Shown: positions 24,416-33,614, counted from the stretch's first letter. The stretch is DNA of 64,000 nucleotides from Bacteroides luhongzhouii (GCF_009193295.2 NZ_CP059973.1:4898001-4962000); one strand, 5' to 3'. Numbers and translations are program-made. The notes: a model not told the origin generated them from the letters alone.

Positions 24416-25306
24416 TCAAATCAATAATCCTTTCCGATAATTCAACGGAGTCTGTCCCGCATTTCTTTTAAAGAACTTACAAAAACCGGCTGCATCACTA
24501 AACCCCAGTTTAGCAGCAATCTCGCCAACCGTAAATTTGGTAGAACTCAATAAAGTACGCGCTTCCATTACTAACAATTCATTTATAAGGCTATTGATAG
24601 TCTTACCTGTTCCAAGACGTACAATACGTGCCAGGTACTGTTCACTAATAGCCAGTTTATCCGCATAAAAGCTCACGAAATGTTCTTCCCTGAAATTACG
24701 GGTAACGAGTGCATGAAATTCTTGCAGAACATGGTCTTTACGACTGATCTCTTTTTTGATAACGGTCTTTCGGGAAAGAAAATCTGCTATATCCAAAAAC
24801 AGAGAATTGCACGCTGCCTGTATACGCCGGAAAAGGAAATGATGTTCAATATTCATTAGATGCATCAATACTTCCAGCTCCTTATGGATGATTTGAGCTT
24901 CGTACTCCGTCAACTGAATCGTATATTGCTTATTCCGCCTCATGGTTGCCAACAGGATTGCCGTGATTTGTGTCAGATATGAATCGTCCGTCCGCATGGA
25001 TTCGGAAAGGGCGAGAGTGATAAATTTAATATCCCGGCTTGAATAAAGATGTTCCGTGAGATAATTCGCTCCGTGAATAAGTAACATATTCGGTTCTATC
25101 GCAATAAACTCTCCATTCAGTAGAATTTCCGAACGACCTTCAAGAACGAATATCATATAAAGCTCCCGATTGAAATAACATTCATTCGCCGGATAACTTC
25201 TATCTTTATATTCACTCCGGAAACAGACTACCTCCTCTTTATAATGAGGAAGTTCAGGATGCTCCTTCAATAGTTGCGTATTATCAAATATACGAGATTT
25301 TACCAT
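24416..25306 (-). CDS. AraC family transcriptional regulator
   Basis: A 296-residue regulator with an N-terminal cupin-like domain (ELYMIFVLEGRSEILLNGEFIAIEPNMLLIHG) and a C-terminal double helix-turn-helix (SFYADKLAISEQYLARIVRLGTGKTINSLINELLVMEARTLLSSTKFTVGEIAAKLGFSDAAGFCKFFKRNAGQTPLNYRK). It is divergent from the YitT-like gene across a 155-bp gap, so that membrane protein is its likeliest target. It differs clearly from the regulator at 14868, and no 40-bp operator copy lies upstream. Confidence 0.9.
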   Translation of the reverse strand: MVKSRIFDNTQLLKEHPELPHYKEEVVCFRSEYKDRSYPANECYFNRELYMIFVLEGRSEILLNGEFIAIEPNMLLIHGANYLTEHLYSSRDIKFITLALSESMRTDDSYLTQITAILLATMRRNKQYTIQLTEYEAQIIHKELEVLMHLMNIEHHFLFRRIQAACNSLFLDIADFLSRKTVIKKEISRKDHVLQEFHALVTRNFREEHFVSFYADKLAISEQYLARIVRLGTGKTINSLINELLVMEARTLLSSTKFTVGEIAAKLGFSDAAGFCKFFKRNAGQTPLNYRKGLLI

Positions 25307-25461
25307 TTACACCTTTATTTTATGACGTAAAAATACGATTTGTTTCGGATATGACAAAAACTGTATGGAATTAGATAATCTATTTCAGAGTAAAAAACAG
25401 GACCTTTGCATATCCTTTTCAATACATGAAAAGGGAATCAATAGAAAGAGGTTAAAAAGAC

Positions 25462-26133
25462 ATGGAAATGAAAGAGATTTTTAAGAGGTATTTAGTGTTT
25501 GTTATCGGACTCTATTTTTTAGCGGCAGGTATCGTATTGATTATACGCTCGGCATTAGGGACTACTCCCATATCGAGCATCAATTATGTATTAAGCCTGA
25601 ATAGTCCTTTATCATTGGGTACTTGTACATTTATCATCAACATGGTGCTTATCCTGGGACAGTTCTGGTTAATCCGTAAGAACAGAACCCGGCAGGATAT
25701 TATTGAAATTTTTCTTCAACTGCCGTTCTCTTTTATCTTCTCGGCATTCATTGATTTCAATATGATGGTGACAAGCGAAATACATCCCGCTAATTATGGT
25801 ATGTCGATTGCTTTATTACTTACAGGATGCATAGTGCAGTCTATCGGAGTAGTACTTGAACTGAAACCAAGAGTAGCCATGATGAGCGCAGAAGCATTTG
25901 TGAAATATGCATCCCGCCATTATAACAAGGAATTTGGAAAGTTCAAAGTTTATTTCGATATTACTTTGGTTACAATGGCCGTAATTCTCTCCCTCTTACT
26001 GACACAAGGTATTCAAGGAGTACGTGAGGGGTCACTCATTGCAGCCTGCATAACCGGATATATCGTGAGTTTCCTGAATCAAAAGATAATGACGAGAAAG
26101 ACCCTCCATAAATTATTACCAGTCTGGAAGTAA
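25462..26133 (+). CDS. YitT/YczE-like membrane protein
   Basis: A 223-residue integral membrane protein with about five hydrophobic segments (FVIGLYFLAAGIVLIIRSALGTTPISSINYVLS, GTCTFIINMVLILGQFWLI, IFLQLPFSFIFSAFIDF, IALLLTGCIVQSIGVVLEL, LVTMAVILSLLL). The first segment and the ALGTTPISS text match the YczE/YyaS/YitT family. Function in the family is unknown; transport has been proposed. An in-frame ATG two codons later is equally usable. It is divergently oriented to the AraC gene. Confidence 0.8.
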   Translation: MEMKEIFKRYLVFVIGLYFLAAGIVLIIRSALGTTPISSINYVLSLNSPLSLGTCTFIINMVLILGQFWLIRKNRTRQDIIEIFLQLPFSFIFSAFIDFNMMVTSEIHPANYGMSIALLLTGCIVQSIGVVLELKPRVAMMSAEAFVKYASRHYNKEFGKFKVYFDITLVTMAVILSLLLTQGIQGVREGSLIAACITGYIVSFLNQKIMTRKTLHKLLPVWK

Positions 26134-26170
26134 ATCCTGCGTCAGTTTTAAATAAACACCTTATAAAAAG

Positions 26171-26212
26171 GTCGCTTCTTTGAAAGAATCAATATCTTTT
26201 CAAAGAAGCGAC
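26171..26212. terminator. Bidirectional terminator
   Basis: A 15-bp perfect stem (GTCGCTTCTTTGAAA with TTTCAAAGAAGCGAC) with A-runs on the left and T-runs on the right. It sits between the stops of the convergent YitT-like and protease genes and can serve both. Confidence 0.85.
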
Positions 26213-26242
26213 TTTTTATTTCAGATATAATTATACTTGCAT

Positions 26243-29200
26243 TTACTTCTTCTGCTTATCTATTTCTTTCAGAAGTTCATCGACAGCCACTTTTAATTGG
26301 GTATCCTCTCCCTTAACGACTGTCTCCGGATCATTGGCGACCTTCACATCCGGTTCCAACTGGGTATTTTCCAAATAACTGCCATCAGGCAAACGATAGC
26401 CGACAATAGGAATACCAAAGACGAGTGAAGGATCTTGTAAAGTTTCCCAAGACACGCTCGTCATTGTACCCGGAACAGGCATACCGACAAGTTTTCCTAT
26501 ATTTTGATGTTTATATACCCATGGAGTTCCATGTGCATTCGAATAGTTGGCTTCACATTGCAGCATAATAGACGGCTTGTTCCAACGACGGCTTGGCATG
26601 TCACACGCTTCACGTCCACGGACTACTTGAGTGAAATATTTCTGACCGCTGAACAGTATTTCAATATCTTCGTGCAAACGACCACCACCGTTGAACCGGG
26701 TATCAATCACAATTCCATCACAGTTGTTATATTTTCCCAGAATATCCGAGTAAACGGTACGGAAACTGTCATCTCCCATGGATTGAATATGAACATATCC
26801 CAAACGTCCTTTCGACCATTTCTCAACATCTGCCGCCCGCTGTTTCACCCAACGTTTGTATAACAACCCATTCAGCTGACCACTCGTAACCGGCATCACT
26901 ACTTCTTCCCAACGTTCTTTATTTTGCGGATTGTAGATTGAAATCAAGGTCTTCTTCCCTGCTTTATTATTCAACAGACAAGTGATGTCATGATCGGGAG
27001 TTATTTCCTCACCGTTAATCTTTTCAATGATACATCCCGCTTTTACTTTGGTACGCGAATGGTCGAACGGACCTTTCTCGATAATTTCGGCAATCTGCAT
27101 CCCTTTTCCCTGATAATCCCAGTCGAACAGAAGTCCCAGATTGGAAGTAACATCACCTTTACCTTTGGGAGAATAGCGTCCTCCGGTATGTGAAACATTC
27201 AACTCGCCCAACCATTCACTCAACAGTTCTGCAAAGTCATAATTGTTATCAATGTGAGGCAGGAACTTGCGATAAGCATTAGTCATGGCATCCCAGTTTA
27301 CCCCGTGCATATTGACATTATAAAAACGTTTCTGATGTTGTTTGTACACATGGTCAAACATCGCTTCACGTTCAGCTGCCAAATCCATTTTCATTTCAGC
27401 CTGATAACTGATTGATTTCAAAGCATCCGACTTGGCATCCATCTTTTGCATATTGCGGCTTCCCAATAAGAAGATATCTCCTTTTTTATCCAGCATCAGC
27501 GATGCCCACCCGGTATTGAGTTTATGCAGACGTTTTGTCTCTTTCTCACGGAGATTCATTTTCCAAAGGTCATATCCATCTTCGAAAGCAGAGAAATAGT
27601 AGAGATCCTCTCCATCTTTGGATAGTATGGCACTGCCTAAGTCAGAAGAGTTGGGAGTCAGACGTACGATACGGTCTTCAATGCCGTTAAGCTCGACTAC
27701 TATATCTTTCTGGCCTACTTTTTCCTCATCCGCCTTCTCCTTATCACCGTCTTTCTTCTTGTTATCATCTTTCTCCTTTGCTTTCTTTTGTTCCTTTTCA
27801 AGTTCCTTGAGCAATTCGAAATCTTCCTTGCTCAAACGGTAACGATCATAAGCATCCTGATTGAGGAATACCAACATAACATCCTGTTGCGATCCCCAAG
27901 AAGCATGTGCACGCATACCATAACGTTCGGTCTGGAAAAGAATGGCATTTCCATCGAGTACCCAATGCGGAGAACCACTGATATATCCACTATTAGTCAG
28001 ATTGGTTATCGCTCCTCCCTGTGCACTGACAATACCTATATCCGAATAAGGATCATGACGATTGCCGATAAATTCAAGAGTAAACCATTTGCCATCCGGT
28101 GACCATTCGTAGTCAAATCCACCTCCGGTGTTATACCATGTAGAACCGTCCGTCACCTGACGCACTTTCTTCGTTTTCAAATCGAGTACCATCAAACGAT
28201 TGCGGTCTTCGATAAAAGCCAGCTCTTTACCATCCGGCGAATATTGCGGATAAGCACGTTCTACCGTTTTGGACGGTAATAAAACTTCCTCCTCAATAAG
28301 AGTGGCATTAGGGAAATTAGGGTCTTCCTTACGGCTTATTTTTGCAGTGTAAAGTTGCCAATTACCGGTGCGTTCACTGGCATAAACCAGTGTCCGGTTG
28401 TCCGGAGCAAAAGAGACGGCAGCTTCTTTCGCGGGAGTATTTGTAATTTGCTTGGTTGTAGCATAGTCAGTTGAAGTTACAAAAACGTCACCACGTACAA
28501 TAAAAGCAACCTGTTTGCCATCCGGAGATACGGAAGCGGAAGTGGCTCCCTGTGAGAATTTAAGTGCAGCAACCTGCTCTTCATCATCACGGACAAGCTC
28601 TACTTTTACTTTTTCCGGACGGGCACCGGGTTTCTGGGTATAAAGTTCACCGTCATAGGCATAACACAAAGTTCCTTTATCGCTGACAGACAAGAAACGT
28701 ACCGGATGAGTCTTAAAAGTAGTGACAGCCTTTACTTCTTGTGGAGTATTCAATGGGAAAGTATACACATTAAAAGAACCTCCATTACGTTCACTCAAAA
28801 AATAGACTGTATTACCATCAGGTGCATATACAGGATTACGGTCCTCCCCTCTTCTGTTTGTCAGGTTCGTATGTTTTCCGGTTTGGGTATTGTATAACCA
28901 AATATCTCTCGTAATGGATGAAGTGTGATGTTTTCTCCATTCATCCTCAAAACCTTTGCGGTCCTGATAAAGAAAGTTCTTTCCTGCTTTATCAAAACAA
29001 ACGAGTTCGGCGGGAGTTGCCAATACTTGTTCGGTGCGTCCTCCGTCTACAGAAACTTTGTATAATTCTGTCATTGCTCCCGTAGGAAACAAAGCACTGT
29101 TTGCAGGATCTTGTATGGAAGCGGAGAAAAGGACATACTTTCCATCCGGTGTAAAAGCCGAGGGAATTTCCGATGCGGAATGGTAAGTCAGTCTCCGGGC

Positions 29201-29494
29201 GACACCTCCGTCGGCAGGCATGATGAACAGGTCGAAATTTCCATTCCGGTCACTGGCAAATGCGATTTGTTTTCCGTCGGGAGACCAGACGGGATTGGAT
29301 TCATAAGAGGCTTGTGTGGTAAGTTGAACGGCAGTTCCTCCTTGTGCGGGAACTTTATAAATATCTCCTTTATAACAGAAGACAATCTCGGTTCCATCCG
29401 GTGAAATACGTGCATCACGCATCCACAAAGGAGTGATTGCATAGCTGGATAATGCTGATAATACCAGTGCTAACGAAGTTATTAGTTTCTTCAT
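26243..29494 (-). CDS. Tricorn-like S41 family protease
   Basis: A 1083-residue secreted protein (signal peptide MKKLITSLALVLSALSSYA). The N-terminal two thirds are WD40-like/PD40 beta-propeller repeats (ISPDGTEIVFCYKG, WSPDGKQIAFASDRNG, YAPDGNTVYFLSERNG, WSPDGKWFTLEF). A highly charged Lys/Glu/Asp linker near residues 565-600 follows, then a tricorn core domain (LNVSHTGGRYS), a PDZ domain and an S41 catalytic region (IVIDTRFNGGGRLHEDIEILFSGQK and PVPGTMTSVSWETLQDP, the latter probably carrying the catalytic Ser). It probably degrades peptides in the periplasm. It is followed by its own terminator. Confidence 0.92.
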   Translation of the reverse strand: MKKLITSLALVLSALSSYAITPLWMRDARISPDGTEIVFCYKGDIYKVPAQGGTAVQLTTQASYESNPVWSPDGKQIAFASDRNGNFDLFIMPADGGVARRLTYHSASEIPSAFTPDGKYVLFSASIQDPANSALFPTGAMTELYKVSVDGGRTEQVLATPAELVCFDKAGKNFLYQDRKGFEDEWRKHHTSSITRDIWLYNTQTGKHTNLTNRRGEDRNPVYAPDGNTVYFLSERNGGSFNVYTFPLNTPQEVKAVTTFKTHPVRFLSVSDKGTLCYAYDGELYTQKPGARPEKVKVELVRDDEEQVAALKFSQGATSASVSPDGKQVAFIVRGDVFVTSTDYATTKQITNTPAKEAAVSFAPDNRTLVYASERTGNWQLYTAKISRKEDPNFPNATLIEEEVLLPSKTVERAYPQYSPDGKELAFIEDRNRLMVLDLKTKKVRQVTDGSTWYNTGGGFDYEWSPDGKWFTLEFIGNRHDPYSDIGIVSAQGGAITNLTNSGYISGSPHWVLDGNAILFQTERYGMRAHASWGSQQDVMLVFLNQDAYDRYRLSKEDFELLKELEKEQKKAKEKDDNKKKDGDKEKADEEKVGQKDIVVELNGIEDRIVRLTPNSSDLGSAILSKDGEDLYYFSAFEDGYDLWKMNLREKETKRLHKLNTGWASLMLDKKGDIFLLGSRNMQKMDAKSDALKSISYQAEMKMDLAAEREAMFDHVYKQHQKRFYNVNMHGVNWDAMTNAYRKFLPHIDNNYDFAELLSEWLGELNVSHTGGRYSPKGKGDVTSNLGLLFDWDYQGKGMQIAEIIEKGPFDHSRTKVKAGCIIEKINGEEITPDHDITCLLNNKAGKKTLISIYNPQNKERWEEVVMPVTSGQLNGLLYKRWVKQRAADVEKWSKGRLGYVHIQSMGDDSFRTVYSDILGKYNNCDGIVIDTRFNGGGRLHEDIEILFSGQKYFTQVVRGREACDMPSRRWNKPSIMLQCEANYSNAHGTPWVYKHQNIGKLVGMPVPGTMTSVSWETLQDPSLVFGIPIVGYRLPDGSYLENTQLEPDVKVANDPETVVKGEDTQLKVAVDELLKEIDKQKK

Positions 29495-29511
29495 ATCAAT
29501 TTATTATATAT

Positions 29512-30333
29512 TTATTCTGAAAAATCAGTTTGAATTAGTTTTCCCGTGTAATTATAGAATGCTTTGTCACCAAAATCTTTGAAAAAGAAGGCGTATTTAT
29601 CCACTCCCGTACAATGACAAACGCCAATTTGCCGGGGAAGGTATTCCTGCAAATAATCTGCAATGATCTGATATTTTTGTTTTTCCGCATTATGAATGTG
29701 AAAACCTCCGAGAAGTAACTTGCAGGAAGATTCAGGAAATGCAGCCCGAACGGTACGCAAGATATTGGTGATCCCCCGGTGAGAACAGGCGCTCAACACA
29801 GAAACTCCTTCCGGTTCCACTAACACCATTGCCAATTCATCCTGAAAGGTATCCGGTATTTTGCAACCATCTTCTTGCTGAACCCAGAAGCGTTCAAAAT
29901 GGGTATCCTCCTGATTGATAATATCAATAGATGGAAAAAGAAAAACTCCGGGAAGCAGTTCGGTCTGCTCTGTGATAAAGCGGAAACGGGAAAGATCAAG
30001 ATTTTGCGTATGCTTCATTCCATTCTCACGTTCATCCTTGAATTTAGGAGAAAAGATTTCACGTTTACAGACAACGGTTGCCTGTGTATTCAATTCCAAA
30101 AAATAACGCAGTCCCCCCGTATGGTCACTGTGACCGTGGGATAATATTAAATAATCAACTTTTTGTAAATCAATGTGCAACAGACGGGCATTACGGATAA
30201 ACAAGTCAGATGCTCCCGTATCGAAAAGAATTCTATTCCCTTGGATCTCAATATAGAGAGAAAGACCATGCTCTGCCTGCAATTTACGTCCATAGACACA
30301 ATTCTCCACAAGAGTCGTTATTTTATAGCTCAT
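29512..30333 (-). CDS. MBL-fold metallo-hydrolase
   Basis: A 273-residue cytosolic protein of the metallo-beta-lactamase superfamily. The metal motif LILSHGHSDHTGGLRYFL (H-x-H-x-D-H) lies near residue 60, with further ligands in VLSACSHRGITNIL and LLGGFHIHN and a late GVCHCTG. It resembles the group named after the methanopterin enzyme (dihydropterin-aminobenzene phosphate synthase-like), whose bacterial members have no known reaction. It lies 17 nt upstream of the protease gene on the same strand, so the two are probably one transcript. The flavodoxin terminator separates it from the gene before. Confidence 0.85.
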   Translation of the reverse strand: MSYKITTLVENCVYGRKLQAEHGLSLYIEIQGNRILFDTGASDLFIRNARLLHIDLQKVDYLILSHGHSDHTGGLRYFLELNTQATVVCKREIFSPKFKDERENGMKHTQNLDLSRFRFITEQTELLPGVFLFPSIDIINQEDTHFERFWVQQEDGCKIPDTFQDELAMVLVEPEGVSVLSACSHRGITNILRTVRAAFPESSCKLLLGGFHIHNAEKQKYQIIADYLQEYLPRQIGVCHCTGVDKYAFFFKDFGDKAFYNYTGKLIQTDFSE

Positions 30334-30360
30334 GACATTTAGTTATCAAACAAATAATGT

Positions 30361-30407
30361 AAAATAAAAAGTTCTGCCACAAAATTATAATAATTCTGTG
30401 GCAGAAC
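30361..30407 (-). terminator. Rho-independent terminator after the flavodoxin-family gene
   Basis: An 11-bp perfect stem (GTTCTGCCACA with TGTGGCAGAAC) is followed on the minus strand by TTTTTATTTT. Confidence 0.85.
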
Positions 30408-30481
30408 AAGCAATCTAATCAATTAAAATTCTTGACTTTTCAATCTTTCTGATTGAATCCTTATTTTTATCCTTCAAAAGG

Positions 30482-31021
30482 TTATACCATTTTTCCCATC
30501 TTGTAAGCTTCCTGCATATAGGGAGTATCCTTAATTTCCCCTACCTTCCATGCACCAATTCCATAAACCGTTCCCTTTTCCTGCGGTCCTTCCAGGCAAT
30601 CGAGGAAGCCACGGAAACCATCAATGGTACGTTCCATCATTGCTTTATTATTTTCCGCAGCCGCAATAATGAAATAAAATTCCTTATTGGTTATTTCCGT
30701 ATAGCGTGCACAGCAGCGGTCGATCATAATCTTCATCTGTCCGCACATGGTATAAAAATAGACCGGAGTTGCCATCACAATCACATCTGCAGCAATCATC
30801 TTCTCTACAATTTCCGCTGCATCATCCTTCTGCGGACAAGGTTTACCGTACATACTGCAAACACTGCATCCCGTACAAGGATGAACTGTTTTGTCTTTCA
30901 GGAAAATCTTCTCCACTTCATTACCTGCTTCGAGAGCACCTTTCATAAATTCATCACATAATAAATCAGAATTACCACCTTTACGTGGACTGGATGAAAT
31001 TATCAAAACCTTTTTAGCCAT
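30482..31021 (-). CDS. Flavodoxin-family NAD(P)H-dependent oxidoreductase
   Basis: A 179-residue flavodoxin-fold reductase: VLIISSSPRKGGNSDLLCDEFMKGALEAGNEVEKIFLKDK (FMN phosphate loop), PCTGCSVCSMYGKPCPQKDDA (Cys-rich segment typical of the iron-sulfur-flavoprotein-like group), and VIVMATPVYFYTMCGQMKIMIDRCC. It probably reduces quinones, disulfides or other small molecules with FMN. It is transcribed alone between operator site E and a terminator. It is the intact relative of the remnant at 21748-21941. Confidence 0.9.
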   Translation of the reverse strand: MAKKVLIISSSPRKGGNSDLLCDEFMKGALEAGNEVEKIFLKDKTVHPCTGCSVCSMYGKPCPQKDDAAEIVEKMIAADVIVMATPVYFYTMCGQMKIMIDRCCARYTEITNKEFYFIIAAAENNKAMMERTIDGFRGFLDCLEGPQEKGTVYGIGAWKVGEIKDTPYMQEAYKMGKMV

Positions 31022-31077
31022 AACTTTACTTTATTACTTTTTATTTTCAGAATTCTTTCTATCAACGATTCACTTTG

Positions 31078-31146
31078 CAAAAGTAGAGAAATAAAAGCTG
31101 ATCGAATGTAGACAAATTACAGAGAAAGATACCTAAATTACAGATT
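31078..31146 (-). promoter_or_regulatory. Site E: AraC-type operator and promoter of the flavodoxin-family gene
   Basis: The 40-bp element at 31107-31146 has TGTAGAC, ATTACAGAG and ATTACAGAT with starts 21 bp apart. The -7 box TACTTTTG (31078-31085) follows after 21 bp on the minus strand. It lies more than 16 kb from the intact regulator. Confidence 0.75.
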
Positions 31147-31165
31147 CCATGTTTTACTGGTAATT

Positions 31166-31375
31166 TTACGCAATCTCTTGTACATAGTAAGCCGGCTTTT
31201 CGGGATAAGTCTTTACCATTTGGAACTCTTGTTTTATCAGTTCTTCCATTTTTGCTATTTGCTGTTTCATACCTATTTTTGTTTCCACTTGGGTATTGCT
31301 ATGCCCCACAAATGCTATAAGCAATATCATTAAAGACAGTGCTTTCAAATTAGTCATAGGTTTCTGTACTTTCAT
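31166..31375 (-). CDS. Small hypothetical protein
   Basis: A 69-residue open frame 9 nt after the 387-residue membrane protein gene. It has a hydrophobic N-terminal stretch (LKALSLMILLIAFVGHS), which may be a signal or single anchor, then a charged helical tail (KQQIAKMEELIKQEFQMVKTYPEKPAYYVQEIA). It is not recognised. The second module copy at 38580 has no equivalent. The ATG at 31357 (MTNLK) is an alternative start. Confidence 0.45.
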   Translation of the reverse strand: MKVQKPMTNLKALSLMILLIAFVGHSNTQVETKIGMKQQIAKMEELIKQEFQMVKTYPEKPAYYVQEIA

Positions 31376-31384
31376 GCTATCAGG

Positions 31385-32548
31385 TTATTTGATATATTTT
31401 ACCTCCGCTGTGTTACTATCACAAAGAAAACAGTCGGTCAATACGGTGTCGTCGGGAAGTATGATGTATTCCACATTTTCAGGAGCGAACAACTTAAATA
31501 CAAATTGTTTTTTCCAGATGCCGATTAAGACCAAATCGTTATCATTCGGTATTTCTATTTCATGCTTCTTACAATACCATGACACCCTGTCGTAATAATA
31601 TACTATTCTGTGTTTTATTTTGGATAATCTCTGCTTAAACTCATCCGTACCATATATATAACCCATATAAGCATCTGTAACAAGTATGGTATTAGGATAT
31701 ATCGGTTTAGGGAATCCTTCTGCCTTCCGGCGTAAAAAGTCTTTCTCCCTGTAAGGATCGAAAGTGTCCCCTTGAGGTAACGGACGATTTTTATCCATGT
31801 AGAGAACATAAAACGACCACCAGCCGGAATCATATTGTCCTAGGACAGATAAAACGATTCCAGTATAGGGATGTGCGAATCCTAACATGCCTACAGAATA
31901 ACCCGGCACTACTTTTGAAAAAGGAATGGTACAACGGCGGAAAAACAAATGTCGGGGGAAAGTGATAGTTCCGTTCATCCTATCCAATACAAAACGTCGA
32001 GAAGGAGGAAATAACCCATATAGAAACATGACGAACATTACAATTGTCATTCCGGGTATAGGGGAAAAATATGTATCACCGTAAAGGTTATCCATGTCTG
32101 CATAAATAGCCCATGCAAGGGCAAAGGCCGGAACTCCTCCAACAATTATTAAAGTTTTCCTTATTAGAAATCCCAAGTCGAAAATCAAAAATTCATCATC
32201 TACCCTTTCTATTTTCATATCTCGGACAATTTCGTTGGTTAATACAGTGGGAAATGGGTATATGATATGCTCCATTAGACGCTGCTTACCTTGAAGAATC
32301 GCTAGTGCTATCAATGTGCAAATAACTATTAATCCTATTATTAGGATGAATGTCATTCCGGATGCAAGAAGTAACAATAACTTGCCCCATAAAAAATTGA
32401 AGATCCATAATTTGCCATAGGATAACTCCTTAAGATACGCCATGCTATAAAATCCTAATGCTCCTATTGCTATGCCGCTTATAATCATAATTATTCCTGC
32501 AATTATCCTCATTGTGGACGGGCGATTTCTATCTATTTCCATATTCAT
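31385..32548 (-). CDS. 4-TM membrane protein with cytosolic C-terminal domain, module copy 1
   Basis: A 387-residue protein, not recognised. Four hydrophobic segments are visible (IIAGIIMIISGIAIGALGFY; LLLLLASGMTFILIIGLIVICTL; TLIIVGGVPAFALAWAIY; MTIVMFVMFLYGLF). They are followed by RRFVLDRMNGTITFPRHLFFRRCTIPFSKV, a beta-rich pattern resembling a PH-like domain. The last 165 or so residues are almost identical to those of the copy at 38580-39743, whereas the N-terminal half is only loosely similar. I chose the ATG at 32548 over an upstream TTG because both copies then have 387 residues. Confidence 0.75.
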   Translation of the reverse strand: MNMEIDRNRPSTMRIIAGIIMIISGIAIGALGFYSMAYLKELSYGKLWIFNFLWGKLLLLLASGMTFILIIGLIVICTLIALAILQGKQRLMEHIIYPFPTVLTNEIVRDMKIERVDDEFLIFDLGFLIRKTLIIVGGVPAFALAWAIYADMDNLYGDTYFSPIPGMTIVMFVMFLYGLFPPSRRFVLDRMNGTITFPRHLFFRRCTIPFSKVVPGYSVGMLGFAHPYTGIVLSVLGQYDSGWWSFYVLYMDKNRPLPQGDTFDPYREKDFLRRKAEGFPKPIYPNTILVTDAYMGYIYGTDEFKQRLSKIKHRIVYYYDRVSWYCKKHEIEIPNDNDLVLIGIWKKQFVFKLFAPENVEYIILPDDTVLTDCFLCDSNTAEVKYIK

Positions 32549-32556
32549 TATTATAA

Positions 32557-32670
32557 TTAGAAATTCCAAACGCTTTTACTATCCGGAGATATAAATACTT
32601 GTTCTAATTTAGTCTTTGCTTCGTTATAAAGAAGCCTTCTTGACTCTAAAGGTACATTCATCTCTTCCAT
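32557..32670 (-). CDS. 37-residue small protein, module copy 1
   Basis: A short frame, MEEMNVPLESRRLLYNEAKT..., that overlaps the end of the 318-residue gene by 13 nt and stops 8 nt before the 387-residue gene. The same frame exists at 39761-39874 with identical length, no indels, 31 of 37 residues identical and several synonymous changes. That pattern supports translation. It contains LEQVFISPDSK and a Trp near the end. Function unknown. Confidence 0.6.
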   Translation of the reverse strand: MEEMNVPLESRRLLYNEAKTKLEQVFISPDSKSVWNF

Positions 32671-33614
32671 ATAGGGATTTCTTTCTCAATTTCAACATGT
32701 TCCTGCTCCTTCTTATTTCTGTATTTCTCAAATTCCGGCATGTCCGGCAATTCCTCTTCCTCCATGTATACTTGTATGAAGCGGGCAAAGCGCTTAGCAG
32801 CATCTATACCGCCATAGATATTTAAAGTGATTCCACCCAAAAAACGGGACGGATTGGCTATTACAAGTTGTTCTTCACCTTTCCCACTGAATGTCTTCGC
32901 TTGTGAATTAAAAGACATGGTAACCACCGCTTGTTCATAAGGAATAGTCTCTTTCCTCTGAAAGCGAAATCGGGCAGGAATAGTTATCGTTTTAGTAGTA
33001 CGGTCAAAAACTACTCGACGCCAAGGTTTGAGGCAAATACCTATCATACCTAATAATGTGGCAACATCCAGTTGAAGAAGAATTAAGGCTCCTGAGTAAC
33101 CTTCTGGCACAACATTCTGAGGAGTAGCACCTACATATGTAACTAAAACAATGAACAGGATAAAAGGCACAAGAAAACAAAGAACTCTTTCATAAATACC
33201 ATCATTGACGATAATAATCTGTTTATCATCAATCCTCTTGAATGAATGTTCTCCAACAGGAGGTATTAAATATTCCGGTAAAGGTACGTCTTTTAAACTA
33301 CCGTCATTCTTCAATGATATATTGGGAAATAATTTCCAAATAATATATAACACAATTATTCCAGCCAGACAAGAGCTACCCGTAATCGTAATTATGCCTA
33401 GTGAAATATTTGTGAAGGTTACTGTATTATTACCCTTATCTAGCATTACCATCAAAACCGTAACCGAACCTGGAATCAACCCCACTACAAATATTGATAT
33501 CCAACATATCCTTACATGCCACTTTTCTCTTCTCCTTTCGGCTTCTCTACGCTTGACATCGGCTATGATTTCACGTATCGATTGCTTGTTACTCTTTTTT
33601 TTCTGTTCCTTCAT
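32658..33614 (-). CDS. 4-TM membrane protein, module copy 1
   Basis: A 318-residue protein, not recognised. A basic N-terminus (KKKSNKQSIREIIADVKRREAERRREK) precedes four hydrophobic segments (ICWISIFVVGLIPGSVTVLMVML; LGIITITGSSCLAGIIVLYIIW; VLCFLVPFILFIVLVTYV; LILLQLDVATLLGMIGICL). After these comes WRRVVFDRTTKTITIPARFRFQRKETIPYEQAVV, the same DR-T-T-P-IP pattern as in the 387-residue neighbour, so the two genes appear related. The C-terminal 35 residues (EEEELPDMPEFEKYRNKKEQEH) are nearly identical to copy 2, while the middle diverges. Confidence 0.75.
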   Translation of the reverse strand: MKEQKKKSNKQSIREIIADVKRREAERRREKWHVRICWISIFVVGLIPGSVTVLMVMLDKGNNTVTFTNISLGIITITGSSCLAGIIVLYIIWKLFPNISLKNDGSLKDVPLPEYLIPPVGEHSFKRIDDKQIIIVNDGIYERVLCFLVPFILFIVLVTYVGATPQNVVPEGYSGALILLQLDVATLLGMIGICLKPWRRVVFDRTTKTITIPARFRFQRKETIPYEQAVVTMSFNSQAKTFSGKGEEQLVIANPSRFLGGITLNIYGGIDAAKRFARFIQVYMEEEELPDMPEFEKYRNKKEQEHVEIEKEIPIWKR

